A DNA stretch of 64,000 nucleotides from the NCBI GenBank assembly GCA_028023455.1, contig JAQFVV010013062.1, forward strand, positions 1 to 64,000. The letters are read 5' to 3'. The stretch is from Epiperipatus broadwayi (taxonomy: Eukaryota > Onychophora > Udeonychophora > Euonychophora > Peripatidae). The notes below the pieces were generated by a model. It saw only the letters and a program-made list of their open reading frames with translations. It was not told the DNA's origin and did no database searches. The number at the start of each line of letters is the position of its first letter. Within the stretch, counting starts at the first letter, position 1. This document shows, piece after piece, positions 22,344 through 33,650 of this stretch. A program made the position numbers and the translations under genes.

Positions 22344-22521
22344 AGGTGTCACATAAGCATAACCAGGGACAAGCAGTCCGTGTCACAGTTTTGCCGGCTG
22401 GCTGCATGACGTTGTCAAGTCCTACGGGAGCACCCATTATGCCCGCTTGTGTAGGACGACTGGGGTTAATTTCAACCCTGAAGAATCCGGAAATTTCACG
22501 GCAGAATGGGTCATCGCGTCT
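22300..22521 (-). CDS. Exon-like open segment ending in a stop codon
   Basis: On the minus strand, a splice-acceptor-like TTACGTTTTAG ends at 22522 and is followed by 73 open codons to a TAA at 22300-22302. The translation includes DDPFCREISGFF, GIMGAPVGLDNVMQPAGK and ends RRAKAETSPTFL. The stretch is about half G+C in a genome near one quarter, and rich in CpG. The plus strand is also open for 96 codons (22235-22525), so strand choice is uncertain. I favour minus because a plausible acceptor precedes it, and because one of the two differences in the 47-bp duplicate at 22802-22848 is synonymous in this frame (proline codon) while the other is K/E. Family unknown. Confidence 0.35.
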   Translation of the reverse strand, partial: RRDDPFCREISGFFRVEINPSRPTQAGIMGAPVGLDNVMQPAGKTVTRTACPWLCLCDTLLRRAKAETSPTFL

Positions 22522-22759
22522 CTAAAACGTAACACATGTATAATGTATAAACGATTATGATGAGATTTAAATAGATTTCTAACTCGGCCCTACATTATCA
22601 ACATTTACTAAAGAACGTTGGCGACTCTCAAAGAAATGTAATTTTCTGGAATTATTCATGATGATTTAATAAATACAAAACCTATATAAATTGGGAATTA
22701 TTATAACTAATACGTCAGCCATTTGTGAAGTAGTAGACCCTGCATTACAATAAGTGATG

Positions 22760-22880
22760 CACTGAATGCGTGTCGATTTAGATGAAAGTTAAGTTAGTTA
22801 TGGTTTATAAGAATGTCGGGCTGGTCTCTGCCTCGGCCCGACGAAGTACATATTAATGAAAATGTGACACGCATTCACTG
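22760..22880. repeat. Inverted repeat enclosing the 47-bp block
   Basis: CACTGAATGCGTGTC (22760-22774) and GACACGCATTCACTG (22866-22880) pair over 15 bases with one mismatch. The copy 2 hairpin lies within. The whole could fold as a 121-nt two-hairpin RNA. No known RNA family recognised. Confidence 0.5.
22802..22848 (-). repeat. 47-bp duplicated block, copy 2
   Basis: Second copy, 505 bp away. Its hairpin is TCGGGC (22816-22821) / GCCCGA (22836-22841). The C at 22817 makes a C-G pair where copy 1 has a U-G wobble, so pairing is kept in both. The minus-strand reading keeps the stop codon. It sits inside the inverted repeat at 22760-22880. Confidence 0.85.
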
Positions 22881-25124
22881 TTTCAAACGATCATAGATTT
22901 AAACTTTGAAAATAGAGACAATTGTGAGCATGCAATAATTAAATAATAAATATAGATAAAATGTAGATTTTAAAAATACGCACCCAAGATAGAATGAGGT
23001 AAGCTAGATTAGTAGAGACATTTACACATTAAGTTAATTATTCAGTTTTAGTTATACATATGGTAGTTTTTACATTTTATAATTTAGATAAGTAGTATGA
23101 AGAAGAGCTATAGCATATTATTAGAGTACTCTAGAGTTTGAACACAGACAGATACCTGTTTTATAAGAAGTTTTCTGATTCCATTAGTTTAGCAGCAAAA
23201 GGTTCATGAGTGGCAATTCTTTCTTATATTTAGATATTTCATTTAATTTCACAGCAGCAGCAGCTTTCTCATTTATTTCAGGCAGCAGATCTTCATGGTT
23301 AATTTATGATGGGCAATGGAAAGTTCGGCATCCGATAGGCCATCTCCCGATGGAGAATAATCTAGGTGCTTTACTCGGTCATACCTTGGCAGGAACAAAT
23401 TATTTTTATTATTTTTGGAGACTCTCAGTGATCGAGAGCAAAGCTAAAGTTTAAGTGAATGTCTCCAGCAAGTCTCAGATGGCCTCTTTTTTTATCTTGA
23501 TCTTTCACATTTTTGTTAAGGTATTTTTAGGTTCTACTTAATCTTCCCTGAGGATAATCAATGCCTTTTGTTGGTTTTTAATTAAAGAAAGCTGCCGTTA
23601 TATTGTTTACATTTTACATTTACTAATTACATTTTGGGGAATTTTTCTTTAATTAATCTATTATCTATCACTGACCGATGCTTTTGAATTTCAAAGACAA
23701 AAAGGGAACATAAGATTATTTTAACTTTTAATTAAATATTACATCAGATTTTTTTAGAATTATTATTAAACGAAATTTAAACAAAGCAATAAATACGAAC
23801 TTTATAATCCAAAATAAATGATTAAAATTATTCAAAATTATATAACTAAAAGAAATCTAAATTATATTATTTTATCCCTATTTGTTGCGTTTAATTTGAG
23901 ATCGAAATGTGTGCGTGTCCATGCTGAATTCTACATATATTTATACATTTTAATATTGCTACACACACAATTCGATACCAAAAAGTTTAAATTTGGGCGG
24001 GATAGACCGGTCAGTGAGAGACGACAGAAAAAGGTGAAACTTAAGATTCGAATACGAATCTTACTGTTTCAATATGAAATAAAGATAACATTAAAATTGT
24101 ATGCTTTTTATCTTAAATACAAGTAGAAATAATTATGTAAACATTAAGTATTTATTCAACGTTTAAATATTTTGAATAAAAAAAAAACTTAACTTTTTAG
24201 TTTTTTTTAAATATATTAGATATCAATGGCATGCATCACAGCTAATTTAAGTTGTTTTTTTTTTTGCATCATAATTTTATATTTGGTATTATACAAAATT
24301 ATGTTGTTTTGCTTGATTATATATTCCATTTATTGACCAAAAATAAACTGAAGTATAGTAATTTCACCCACATATATACTGGAACTTCAGTTATAATCAA
24401 ATCAGTGCATATCAAAAGATTTCTAGATATAACAGTATGGAAAGAGTGGTATCATCACAAAGTGTCTTATGAAGCACAGGAAAGGAGTTAAACAATATAT
24501 AAATAACTGAAAAGGTTTTAATTTGAACATATATTAAAATTAGAGTGAGAAATTTATGTTATAGCACAAAATAATAAAAAAATATTGAATCAGATGCAAA
24601 TGTTATTTAATTTAAGAAAAATATTTTTTCTTTTTCTTTAAAAAAATAATAGAGTCAATATTTTAGTTACTTCTCTTCATATTGACAATATAATGATTAA
24701 TTATTAATCAAACATTATTTAAACATAGAAGTAAAATGAATTATATAAATTATTATATATCTTTATATAAGTTGTATGATATTAACTTTATATTGACCTT
24801 TTTAAACTATTAAAACAATATTTTTATCCTGTGGTGTGTGTGGCCTCTCAGAATGCTGAAACATTATGCAGTTATTATGTTTCCATATAAAATAATGATT
24901 GGACCAAAGAGTACTATGATATTACTGTTCAAATCATTGTGATCACTGATTTCCATATATAAATATTTTTAATTGGTCAAGAAATATTTCCATTTATCTA
25001 TAGTTTAGTTTTCACACTCATACACTATTGTTACACATTCTAGGATTTTTATGACATTGAATAGGTTTGGATAAACAACTTGGGCCTCATTATAAAGCTG
25101 ACTTTCAATATTTATCTTTATGAA
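22881..25124. other. Mixed stretch with possible exon fragment at 23.2-23.45 kb
   Basis: A patch at 23290-23400 is richer in G+C and CpG. The plus strand reads IYDGQWKVRHPIGHLP and onwards in an 82-codon frame (23206-23454), and the minus strand reads YSPSGDGLSDAELS. Either could be a degenerate exon, and neither is recognised. The 102-codon plus frame at 23818-24126 has a basic segment (RDRPVSERRQKKVKLK) but no family match. The remainder is AT-rich. Confidence 0.3.
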
Positions 25125-25129
25125 AGACA

Positions 25130-25245
25130 TTCACCTCACGTTGTTAGCTGAGAGGTATCGCAGCCGCCATGCAAGCAAGTAGTTGGTTGCAGACGGTTGT
25201 GGGTTCGCGTCCCGGCCGATGCTATGACATATGGAAAAAAAAAAA
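25130..25245 (+). repeat. tRNA-derived SINE, intact B box
   Basis: A tRNA-like head with TTAGCTGAGAGGTATCGCAG (A-box region) and GTGGGTTCGCGTCCCGGCC (B-box region), followed by GATGCTATGACATATGG and an A-rich tail. The same head and tail occur in reverse at 35.4 kb, so this is a dispersed SINE and not a tRNA gene. No CCA-compatible acceptor stem is seen. Confidence 0.7.
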
Positions 25246-27039
25246 ACTCAAATAAAGGCATCCAGAGCCAATGCAGGACCTGGGAAAGACAGGAGAACAC
25301 AAAACAATTAAAGCTTACCTGTACAATCTTAGACCCTAATGTATAGAAGGAAGTAGAGAAAGTATTTTGGTGATTATTATGATCCTTATATTAAAAACAG
25401 ATATTAGATTACACATTACTAAGTATTTAAAATTATGTATTTTGTCATTCCTCTAAGAATATATATATATATTTTTCTGAAGAGCAATATTATAGTAAAA
25501 TAATACATTATAACCTAACTTGACTCTTAGAAATAATGGATTTCTAGATATCACAGGTGTCGAATTTTTCCCAACTTTCTCCCCGTTTCTTGACTGAACT
25601 GCATACAATACTATATAATGGCTGCATCAAAAAATCTTATTTGCTTAGTTGTAAATATTCGTCTAGTAATTTTTTTAATTTTATTGGGAATATAAGCAAT
25701 ACAATAATCTCTTATTAATATTACAATTTGTTGATCTTAAAGTATAGTACGTACAGTTTCAACTGCTTTTAGTCTGTCCCTAGTTTTCAAAATTTGACAC
25801 CCCCCCCCCCCAATCCATAATCAAAAAAGTTCTCTGTTTTATTCATCCTCTCCGATTTTAATGTTTTTTCTCTTCGTATTTGCTTGTTTATTCTTTATAT
25901 TTGAAATACTGTATTCCTTGCCTAACATCCGTTTAGGAAGTATTTCGTTTAATATTTTAAAACAAGTTTATACTATTACTTATCCATAATGTATCGCCAC
26001 CTCGCGACAAATTATATCAATTATTTTAATCTTTTATCTTAAATTCTGAACAAACTCAGTGCCTTGGGGAGAAGGATTGAAGACAAGAACACGAAGTTAA
26101 TTATTATTATTTAAATTTTGAAACTCGTAATTAATTTCTGTAATTATTCTTTTTTCACACTTAACCAAGGCAGTGGCTTATGAACTCATTATTGCGAGTG
26201 AAAATAATTAAGAAATATTACGCCTTTAATTTTAAACATTTTCTTTTTCACTTAAGAATTATTATTTTTTTAGTCAAATAATAATTATGTTAAAAATTTA
26301 GTGGAATCTGATCTACTAGCTAGGCGATTTCATAAATTTTAAAATTAAATCCTTCTACAATCATACTATTTCCATCACATGTGGGCTTGAATCTGGGCTG
26401 TTTAAAAGCTGATTTTTTTTTTTTTGTAGGTTTCCTTCAAACTTTTATATATATTTTTTCCAGGTAGCTATGAATGAGCATTCATTTATTCAGAAGGAAG
26501 AATAAGGGCATCGAAAATGGATATTCAAATCGAAACATCTATAATAAGAAACTTCTATAGTAAAAAAATAGTAATTAACTTCGTTAAATCATATTAATGC
26601 CTATGCAACTTCCTATAGGGTTTAATACAATAGTAAAATGGGAATCTATTGAACTCAAAGTCCTTGGATCACAGCCGTTTGTCACTCCTGCTTCTTATGA
26701 ACTTCCAAACAATAAAATCAGTTGATCATTTAACAATAAAAAAGAACAAATTAAAGAAAGTGATAGAAATAGAAAGAATATATTTTAAGGGATGTAATTG
26801 AAAGAATAGTTATATATAGAAATATGCATATATAAGAATATTAATTCTGCTGTAACATTTACTTCAAATCCAAATTAATTTTCTCAAATAAGGTTGATTT
26901 TTTAAGATAACAACTCGTAGACTATTTAGCTAGCTAATCATCTATTGATTTATAAATAGTTGTCTAGCTATAATGATCAGTCCTAATAGCTCTAGCAAGC
27001 TTAATTGATAAATGCCGCAAGAGAAAACATTTAAAAATC
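25246..27039. other. AT-rich stretch, weak exon candidate and SINE trace
   Basis: At 25556-25735 an acceptor-like ATATCACAG precedes about 58 open plus-strand codons beginning VSNFSQLSPRFLTELHT; composition is AT-rich, so this is only a possibility. A run of C lies at about 25800-25811. At 26619-26730 a SINE-like segment ends CTTATGAACTTCCAAACAAT, shared with 35.5 kb. Nothing else seen. Confidence 0.35.
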
Positions 27040-27260
27040 TCTATCTAGAAACTATCTCCAATCCTCAGACTGGTTTCATGCTTTGGCAATCCTCAGTCAC
27101 TAGGGTAATTTCAGACACTAGATCTAAATATACCAACTCAAAGCCAGCATTTATCTAAAAGTTAACTATTAAGTAGAAAATCGGAAATTTTCAGACACCT
27201 ATATGTCTTCAAACCCAGATATTCAACTTAAATAACTATGTTTGACTGAAGGGGAATACA
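27040..27260 (+). repeat. Old, diverged copy of the satellite unit (family A)
   Basis: Collinear with satellite unit positions of about 80-290: ATCTCTATCTAG, CCTCAGACTGGTTTC, CACTAGATCTAAATA, TAAAAGTTAACTATTAAGT, all with many substitutions. A solitary ancient copy. Confidence 0.65.
27063..27101 (-). ncRNA. Diverged hammerhead motif in old family A copy
   Basis: Minus strand: core CTGAGGA (27096-27090; position 7 of the core is free in the consensus), helix II TGC/GCA around CAAA, GAAA (27077-27074), CCAGTC (27073-27068), TGAGG. Helix II and the triplet GUC survive although the flanking repeat has drifted. Helix I pairing is poor. Confidence 0.5.
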
Positions 27261-27261
27261 G

Positions 27262-28355
27262 ATTCTATGACAGTTAAGTCCAGTAGCTTAAGTATTAAAA
27301 TATTAACTATATAGAAAAGTAGATAATCTTCATGAATGGTGAATCGTTTATGCTGAGACATGAATTATTGTAGTACATTGTAAATTCATATTTAGAACAA
27401 TGAAGAAATATATGCAAGCAAGCATGGTTACCTTTCAAATGTGCACACACACACAGTGTTAAGAAATTATGGTATTTATATATTAAAAAAATTAAATGCA
27501 TTTGTCTTATAATTTACCATGTTCAAGTTACTCATGAAATCAAATAGTTGTCAGCTTATTTAGATTTAGGTTTAGCAAGTTTTTTTGTGGCCATAATTTT
27601 CAGTAACATTTTCTTGATTTTTTTTTGTTTGTGTAGAGTAGTTGTTACTAAAAGCTAAGTCACATTAAAATGTTTAGGGGAAATGAAGTAACCCAAGGAC
27701 TTTTTAAGTGAATTTGTCACCACTTTCAGATTGTAATTATTACTTAATTCTTTTCATAAAATTTTTACTAGCTTCAAAATGCTTCTTAAGGTAATAATTT
27801 TTGTTGATAAATGGAGGGAAGAAAAAATTTTGTCCTAGAATGATCCTTAATTATTTTTTTTTTTACCAATTTTTATTTAGCCAATTTAGAAAACACCTAT
27901 TTGGGTATATGACCCAAGGTGAAGTGTTATAATGATGTGTTATAATTAGTTATGAATTAACTAGGGGTGTTAATGTCAATGGCAATTAAAGGCAATTTGC
28001 AGTTTATAATTTTTTTAAAGTGAATTTTGTAAAATCAACTGTCATTTTTACCTAACAGTGTTAGAAAAGAATTTACTACCAATATATTATCATATAATTC
28101 TCTAATGTATCTCAATATGAAATATGAAAATAGATTACCATCTGGTAATCATTAATTATTCAAGATTACAATAAATGGCATTACAGTAGAGAACAGCTCC
28201 AGTTTATTTTAAAGAATTGATTTATAGCTGAATCTTTTACAAATGATATATTTTAAAAAGCATTAGTTTTAATAATGAAGCTTTTTTTTTTTTTCGTTTT
28301 CAAAATTTGAAATGTTTTAGATGTTTATGATTTTCAATTGAATATTATTAATTAC
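27262..28355. other. AT-rich stretch without recognised features
   Basis: Poly-T runs and short open frames only, with a short CA microsatellite near 27445. Confidence 0.55.
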
Positions 28356-28357
28356 AC

Positions 28358-28645
28358 AGAGGCAAAACTCTTCATACAGTAGTGCCACTCAGTGCAAGCC
28401 AAAGTAATCGATGGATTCAGGAAGGGTTTGTGCATAAAATCCATATCTAGTGCTTACTCTAGTCTGGGGATATTGGATAAGTAGGTATTAGGTAGGGATT
28501 TTATGCACAAACATTCCTGTATCCATTGGTTACTTTGGCTTGAACTGAGTGGTGCTACTGTGTGGAGAGTTTTGCCTCTGTGTAAACAGCTTAGCTTATG
28601 TAAGCTGAAGTAATGATAATTATGTGGTGTTTAGTGCTTTAATAT
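28358..28645. mobile_element. Palindromic MITE, family A
   Basis: TTACACAGAGGCAAAACTC at the left and its exact complement GAGTTTTGCCTCTGTGTAA at the right bound about 215 bp of imperfect palindrome: CAGTAGTGCCACTCAGTGCA with its counterpart, and TTTGTGCATAAAATCC with GGATTTTATGCACAAA. The core CTAGTCTGGGG of the satellite is present, but CTGATGA and GAAA are missing, so the ribozyme is deleted. Sequence to about 28645 (ATTATGTGGTGTTTAGTGCT) continues the family A homology. Confidence 0.8.
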
Positions 28646-29049
28646 TATTAATTATTATACACTTTTGAAAAATGAAAGCCAATAAATTAGTGGCTCTTTA
28701 CTAGTAGAATCAAAAGTTATAACTCAGAAAGGAAATATTTCTTGGTAATAAAATACATTATAATCAAATACAGAGGAGGAAACAGCTGAAAGAGATTCTT
28801 TATATACAACATGTAATAATAATATACATGTATAATTATTAAAATTAAAGAAATTTAAGATTTGTACTAAGTTTTATTTTATTCCAACTAAAAATATGAC
28901 CAGTTTTGAAAATTCATTTTCAAATGTAAAATAGTTATACTTTCAATAAGTTTATTATAAACGAAGGACTTCGCCATCTCTCTACAGAAAAATAGTGAAG
29001 GGAAAAGTTTAACTCACCAAATTAGTTAATTACTGGGTGATGAAGTTTT

Positions 29050-30582
29050 ATGATTTTTTTTATTTTACTATTTTATGAAGAGTAAGTAGCTAAATCTTCC
29101 AAATTGCCCAGCATTTTAAATGAAGAAGTGAGACATGCAATTAAATTTATGAAGAAAGGAAAGGTTCCAGGAAATGGTGGAATTATAATTGATATATTAA
29201 AAGAAGCAGGTGAAGAAATAGAATTTTTTTTAGCAAAGTTATATTATATACTAAATGTCTAAGTGATAAAGATATACCAGATGATTGGAAGAATGCAGTA
29301 TTAATATTAATATTTTAAAAAGGTAATAAAGAAGATATTAAAAATTACAGACCTATCAGCCTTTTGTCAGTTTTATACAAATTTTTTACCAAGATAATTA
29401 CAACTTGTCTAGAGAACATTGGATTTTCACCAACCAAGAGAACAAGCTGGATTTAAAAGTGGTTTTAGTACAGTAGATCCTATCCAGGTATCGAGAGAAG
29501 TTATAAAAAGGACAAATAAATATGAGTTGCCATTATGCTTTGGATTTATAGATTATGCAAAGGCATTTGATTCAATAAACATTTCTTCATTGATTAAAGC
29601 ATTGGAACATCAAGGTGTAGATCCAGGATATTGTCATATTTTAAAGAATATTTATAAAAATGCAACAACAACAATTAGATTTTATAATGATACTAGGTAA
29701 GTTAACATTGAGAAGAATGTAAGGCAGGGTGACTCCATATCTCCAAAACTTTTTACAGCAGTGTTGCAAGAAGTATTTTGTGGATTAAAATGGGAAGCTA
29801 AAGGAGTGAAAGTTAATGGAGATAACAGTCATTTAGATTTTGCAGGTGATGTAGTTGTTTTTGCAAATAATGCTTTAGAGCTGCAGGAAATGTTACAGGA
29901 GTTAACAGATGAAAGTAGGAAAATAGAATTAAAGATAAATGTTAAAAAGATTAAAGTAATGTTTAATGATTTTTCTCAAAATATGAAAATAAAGATTGAT
30001 TATGATGAGTTAGAAGTTAACAGCTAAAAATATCTTGGTCAGATTATTAATACAGATGGAAACATAATGGATGAAATTAATCATAGCATTAAACTTGGTT
30101 GGAATGCTTTTGGTAGAAATAACTTGATACTAAAAGAAAATATGCCTATATGTTTGGAAAGGAAGGTTTTTAATAAATGTGTTTTATCAGTGTTTACTTA
30201 TGGATCTGAGACTTGGACACTTAATAGAAGAGCAATACAGAGATTTCAGACCACTTAAAGAAGTATGGAGAGATGCATGTTGGGAGTAACAGGAAGAGAT
30301 TGAAAATACAATATATGGGTAAGAGAACAAACAGGTGTTACTGATTTCATTAAAAAAATTAAAAGACTGAAGTGGAGTTGGGCTGGACATATTGTTAGAA
30401 AATGTGGTGATAGATGAACAGTTGAAATCTTAAACGGGATTCCAAGAGATTGTAAAAAACCCAGAAAGAGACCACGTGAGAAAGAGTGCAGGGGTGAGAA
30501 GCTAAAGATCGGAGAAGATGGATTGAATTTGGAGAGACCTTTATCCTACAGTGGATTGATAATGGATGATGATGATGATGAG
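29050..30582 (+). pseudogene. RTE-clade LINE fragment, 5'-truncated, inactivated
   Basis: Reverse transcriptase and C-terminal region of an RTE retrotransposon. In order: LPSILNEEVRHAI and GKVPGNGGI (29100-29190), NYRPISLLSVLYK (29344-29382), QAGFKSGFSTVD (29445-29480), catalytic FIDYAKAFDSI (29546-29578), a stop at 29698, VRQGDSISPK (29720-29750), FAGDVVVFANNA (29840-29875), YGSETWTLNRRAIQR (30197-30242), WAGHIVRK and the terminal W/R-rich domain. The catalytic box FADD reads FAGD, so the second catalytic site has lost an aspartate, and several stops and frameshifts break the frame. It ends in GATGATGATG repeats at 30563-30582, typical of RTE 3' ends. No endonuclease domain is present. Confidence 0.88.
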
Positions 30583-30984
30583 CTAAATATTCATTTATCT
30601 TCCAAATAATTAGATGACCATCTGGGTTGACTGTGAACTAGTATCTGAAAGAAAATTTCTAAAGCTATTCAGAATATGAACAAATTTGGGTTTCACCTGG
30701 ATTTTAATCTCAGAAGATTGGTATGGTAGATCTTTTAAGCATTAATAGTTGTTGTGAACTTTTTAAAATTATTGTTATTAAATTATTATTCAAAAGTTCA
30801 AATTCCTTTTCTAAAGGGAGTTTGATGCATTAGGGTAATATGATTAATATGCCATTTATGATTTGTGGATTAGTAGAATGAAAAGCTCAAAGTTAATGAA
30901 TTGTAGCCCAGCCCTGTAACTTACAAAGCTTAATCTTTTTATAAATTCCCAAGCAGTAAATTATTTAATTATTTTTGTTTTGTG

Positions 30985-31105
30985 TGGTTTGGTACAATGG
31001 TAGAGTAACAGACTCTAGCATAAGATTCTTGGATCAAGACCCAGCTCTTTCATATCAGCTGCTTGAACTTCTTACAAACTCCTGAGCATATATGCTCAAA
31101 TTTCA
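30985..31105 (+). repeat. tRNA-derived SINE
   Basis: TTTGGTACAATGGTAGAGTA (A-box region) and GATTCTTGGATCAAGACCC (B-box region) at tRNA-like spacing, then the tail GAACTTCTTACAAACTCCTG shared with the copies at 26.6, 35.5 and 36.0 kb. Confidence 0.55.
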
Positions 31106-33119
31106 TTATTTCTCATCAGATAACTTTCTGGAAGTATATCAAATTGTAGCATGGAAGAACCTTCTATGGTTATCAAGTGTAACAACTTTGTTGTAATTGT
31201 TTATTATGATATTTAAAAGTTAAAATAATCTGTTGTTTTGCTGATTGATCAATATTCCAAATATCTGCATGTGCAACTATGCTGTCACTTTATTCAAACC
31301 TGTCTTTTTGTTAATCAAGAGATTTAAAGGTGGACAGTTTTATGTCTTATTTGTTTGTTTTTTTAAAAAAAATTGCAAATTTATTATCAATATATAAACT
31401 AAATATAAAATATTTATTAATAATATCACTTAATATTAAAATTATCAGTTTTGCTTTTCTTTCATATCAGTAAAAGTTCTTTGTAGGTTAAAAGCTTTTT
31501 CTTGCCAAAAAACACTGCAATCATTTGACGTCAAAAAGTTAAAAAATAAAAACTGATTATTACATTCCAGAAAAGATAAACTCTGAAGAGAAAACAACAA
31601 ATAAATAAAATGATATTGGATTATTTATTTCTAAGTAACTCTGGATTTTTTTTTTTTTTTGTGGTAAATATTAATGTATGTGTATGCCTAAGCATTTCAA
31701 CCCACTGGCCACAGTTTTTTTTGTAAATACGTAATGAAATTTCTATTAAAGAGAATCACACTTATCTGTTAAAAAGTTTGTAATATACAGTGGATGAATT
31801 AGAGCTGCTTTTTAACGCACGGATGTGTGTGATTTATGTAGCTGAAATTAAATAATCTATTGCAGAGCAAATACATCCTCAATTACCATTTCCATAGAGG
31901 AACAGAAAATAGGACATTACCAAAATGATCTATTGCTAAATGTTGAGTTTGAGTCTTTTTTCTTTTTAGACAAGAGTAACTAAATATCTTTTATTAAGCA
32001 ATATTGGATGGATATAATTTAGTTGCTTTAACAAAAGCTGATTGGAATCTGAAAAAAATTTTCTAGGTGGATTTGAATCTGATTATAGATATGGAGATTT
32101 GTGTGTTACTATTGTACCATGAGTCTTCTTTCTGGTATTATATATATATCTTATTCTATAGAAGGTAGGTTTAAAAATGGTAGACATATTATATATATGC
32201 TATTTAAGTCTGATGTTTATAAACATCTTCCAATGTGTTCTTTGGAAAACAAGATTTTAAACTTATGTTTCTAATTTGCCTCTCTATTTTATTAATTATA
32301 TTTCTTTTTAATTTATTTAGTAGTAAGAATACTTAATATTATAGTATTTTATATTGAATGGTATGCATATTATAGTAATTAAATATTTCATTGGGAACTT
32401 CTACTCAAGTAATCAAGTTAACAAACTAATACGGATTTGCACATTTAAAAAATTTTCTCCTCTCAGTATAAACCTAAATTTTGCTGAAATTTTAAATATT
32501 AATTTTACTATCTATTCGTATATATTGAAGTACTTTTTGTTTACTCCTATAAATTTATTGTTTTAATAGATACACTTTTAAAGTACAAATTATGATGATA
32601 TTTATGTCAGCACAAAATTTTAATGAGGCAGTAATTAAAACATTAGTTTATCTATACTATAAACAACCATCTATGGTAAAAATTCAAATTAATCCTTTCT
32701 CACTACACATGAATTTCACACAGTTTAGAGATTTGACAGCTGATTTTCTCATTAGAGTGATGATCTGATTTTATATGTGTGTATTATAACTGTGATTTGT
32801 TTGTTTTTGAAACTTAAATACATTTAAAATTAATCACATGTGTATGTATCTAACTAATCAAATTAATGGATTTACATATACTTCTTATAAGCATCAAATA
32901 TATAATATTTTAAATCATTATTCATGCATTTCAGATGAGAACCTATCTTTGTCATGTAGGGTAAGGGTTTGAATGCATAATTTCTGCACTAAAATGCTGA
33001 ATGTACTGTAAGTTCATTATATGTTTGATGAAATACTTAATTATATATATATATTAGGCTGTGATATTCATTATTTCACATGATTTATAAAATAGATATC
33101 AAATTATCTTTACTGATGA

Positions 33120-33650
33120 GATGTGTTTAATGTCACATTTATAACTTAAACACCATATAGATATATGATTAATTTTGAATATATTCAAGTTTTAAAACCA
33201 AACAAATTGCAAATCATGATAAGTAAATGCAAAAGTTGGACTATCTTTTTGAGCCTAACTCATATGTTCAAATATCTAGTTTTCTTGATGAAAATTAGTT
33301 CATATCTGAAATACAGATATAGTGAAAGAGGGCTAGTCTGAATTTTGACAATGAATGATTATTTGAAGAAGAAAGAAGAATTAATTTGATTGACTATATA
33401 GATATATACAGTGAAATATTTAATTATTACATATATAATCCTTGTAATATAATGTTTACTTTTTCACAGGGTTAAATGTAACATTAATAATTGCTTGATT
33501 CTGAATGCATTCAAGCTTTGACAATTATACTGGAATTACAACACATAAATATACTATTTGGAAATTAATGCTCATATTTTTACCTCTCCTAATAAAATAA
33601 GTTGATATTTAAAATACATGTATAGAGAGAAGAGGAGGGCTTTTTCCACA
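33120..33650. repeat. Ancient direct repeat, two copies about 300 bp apart
   Basis: Matching landmarks in the same order: GAATATATTCAAGTTTT (33177) with GAATGCATTCAAGCTTT (33503), and AAATACAGATATAGTGAAAGA (33309) with AAATACATGTATAGAGAGAAG (33612). Highly diverged. Confidence 0.4.

Noticed and set aside
22235-22525. 96-codon plus-strand open frame as a gene
   Set aside because: Both strands are open here. The minus strand has a better acceptor-like border and a natural end, so the plus frame is kept only as an alternative.
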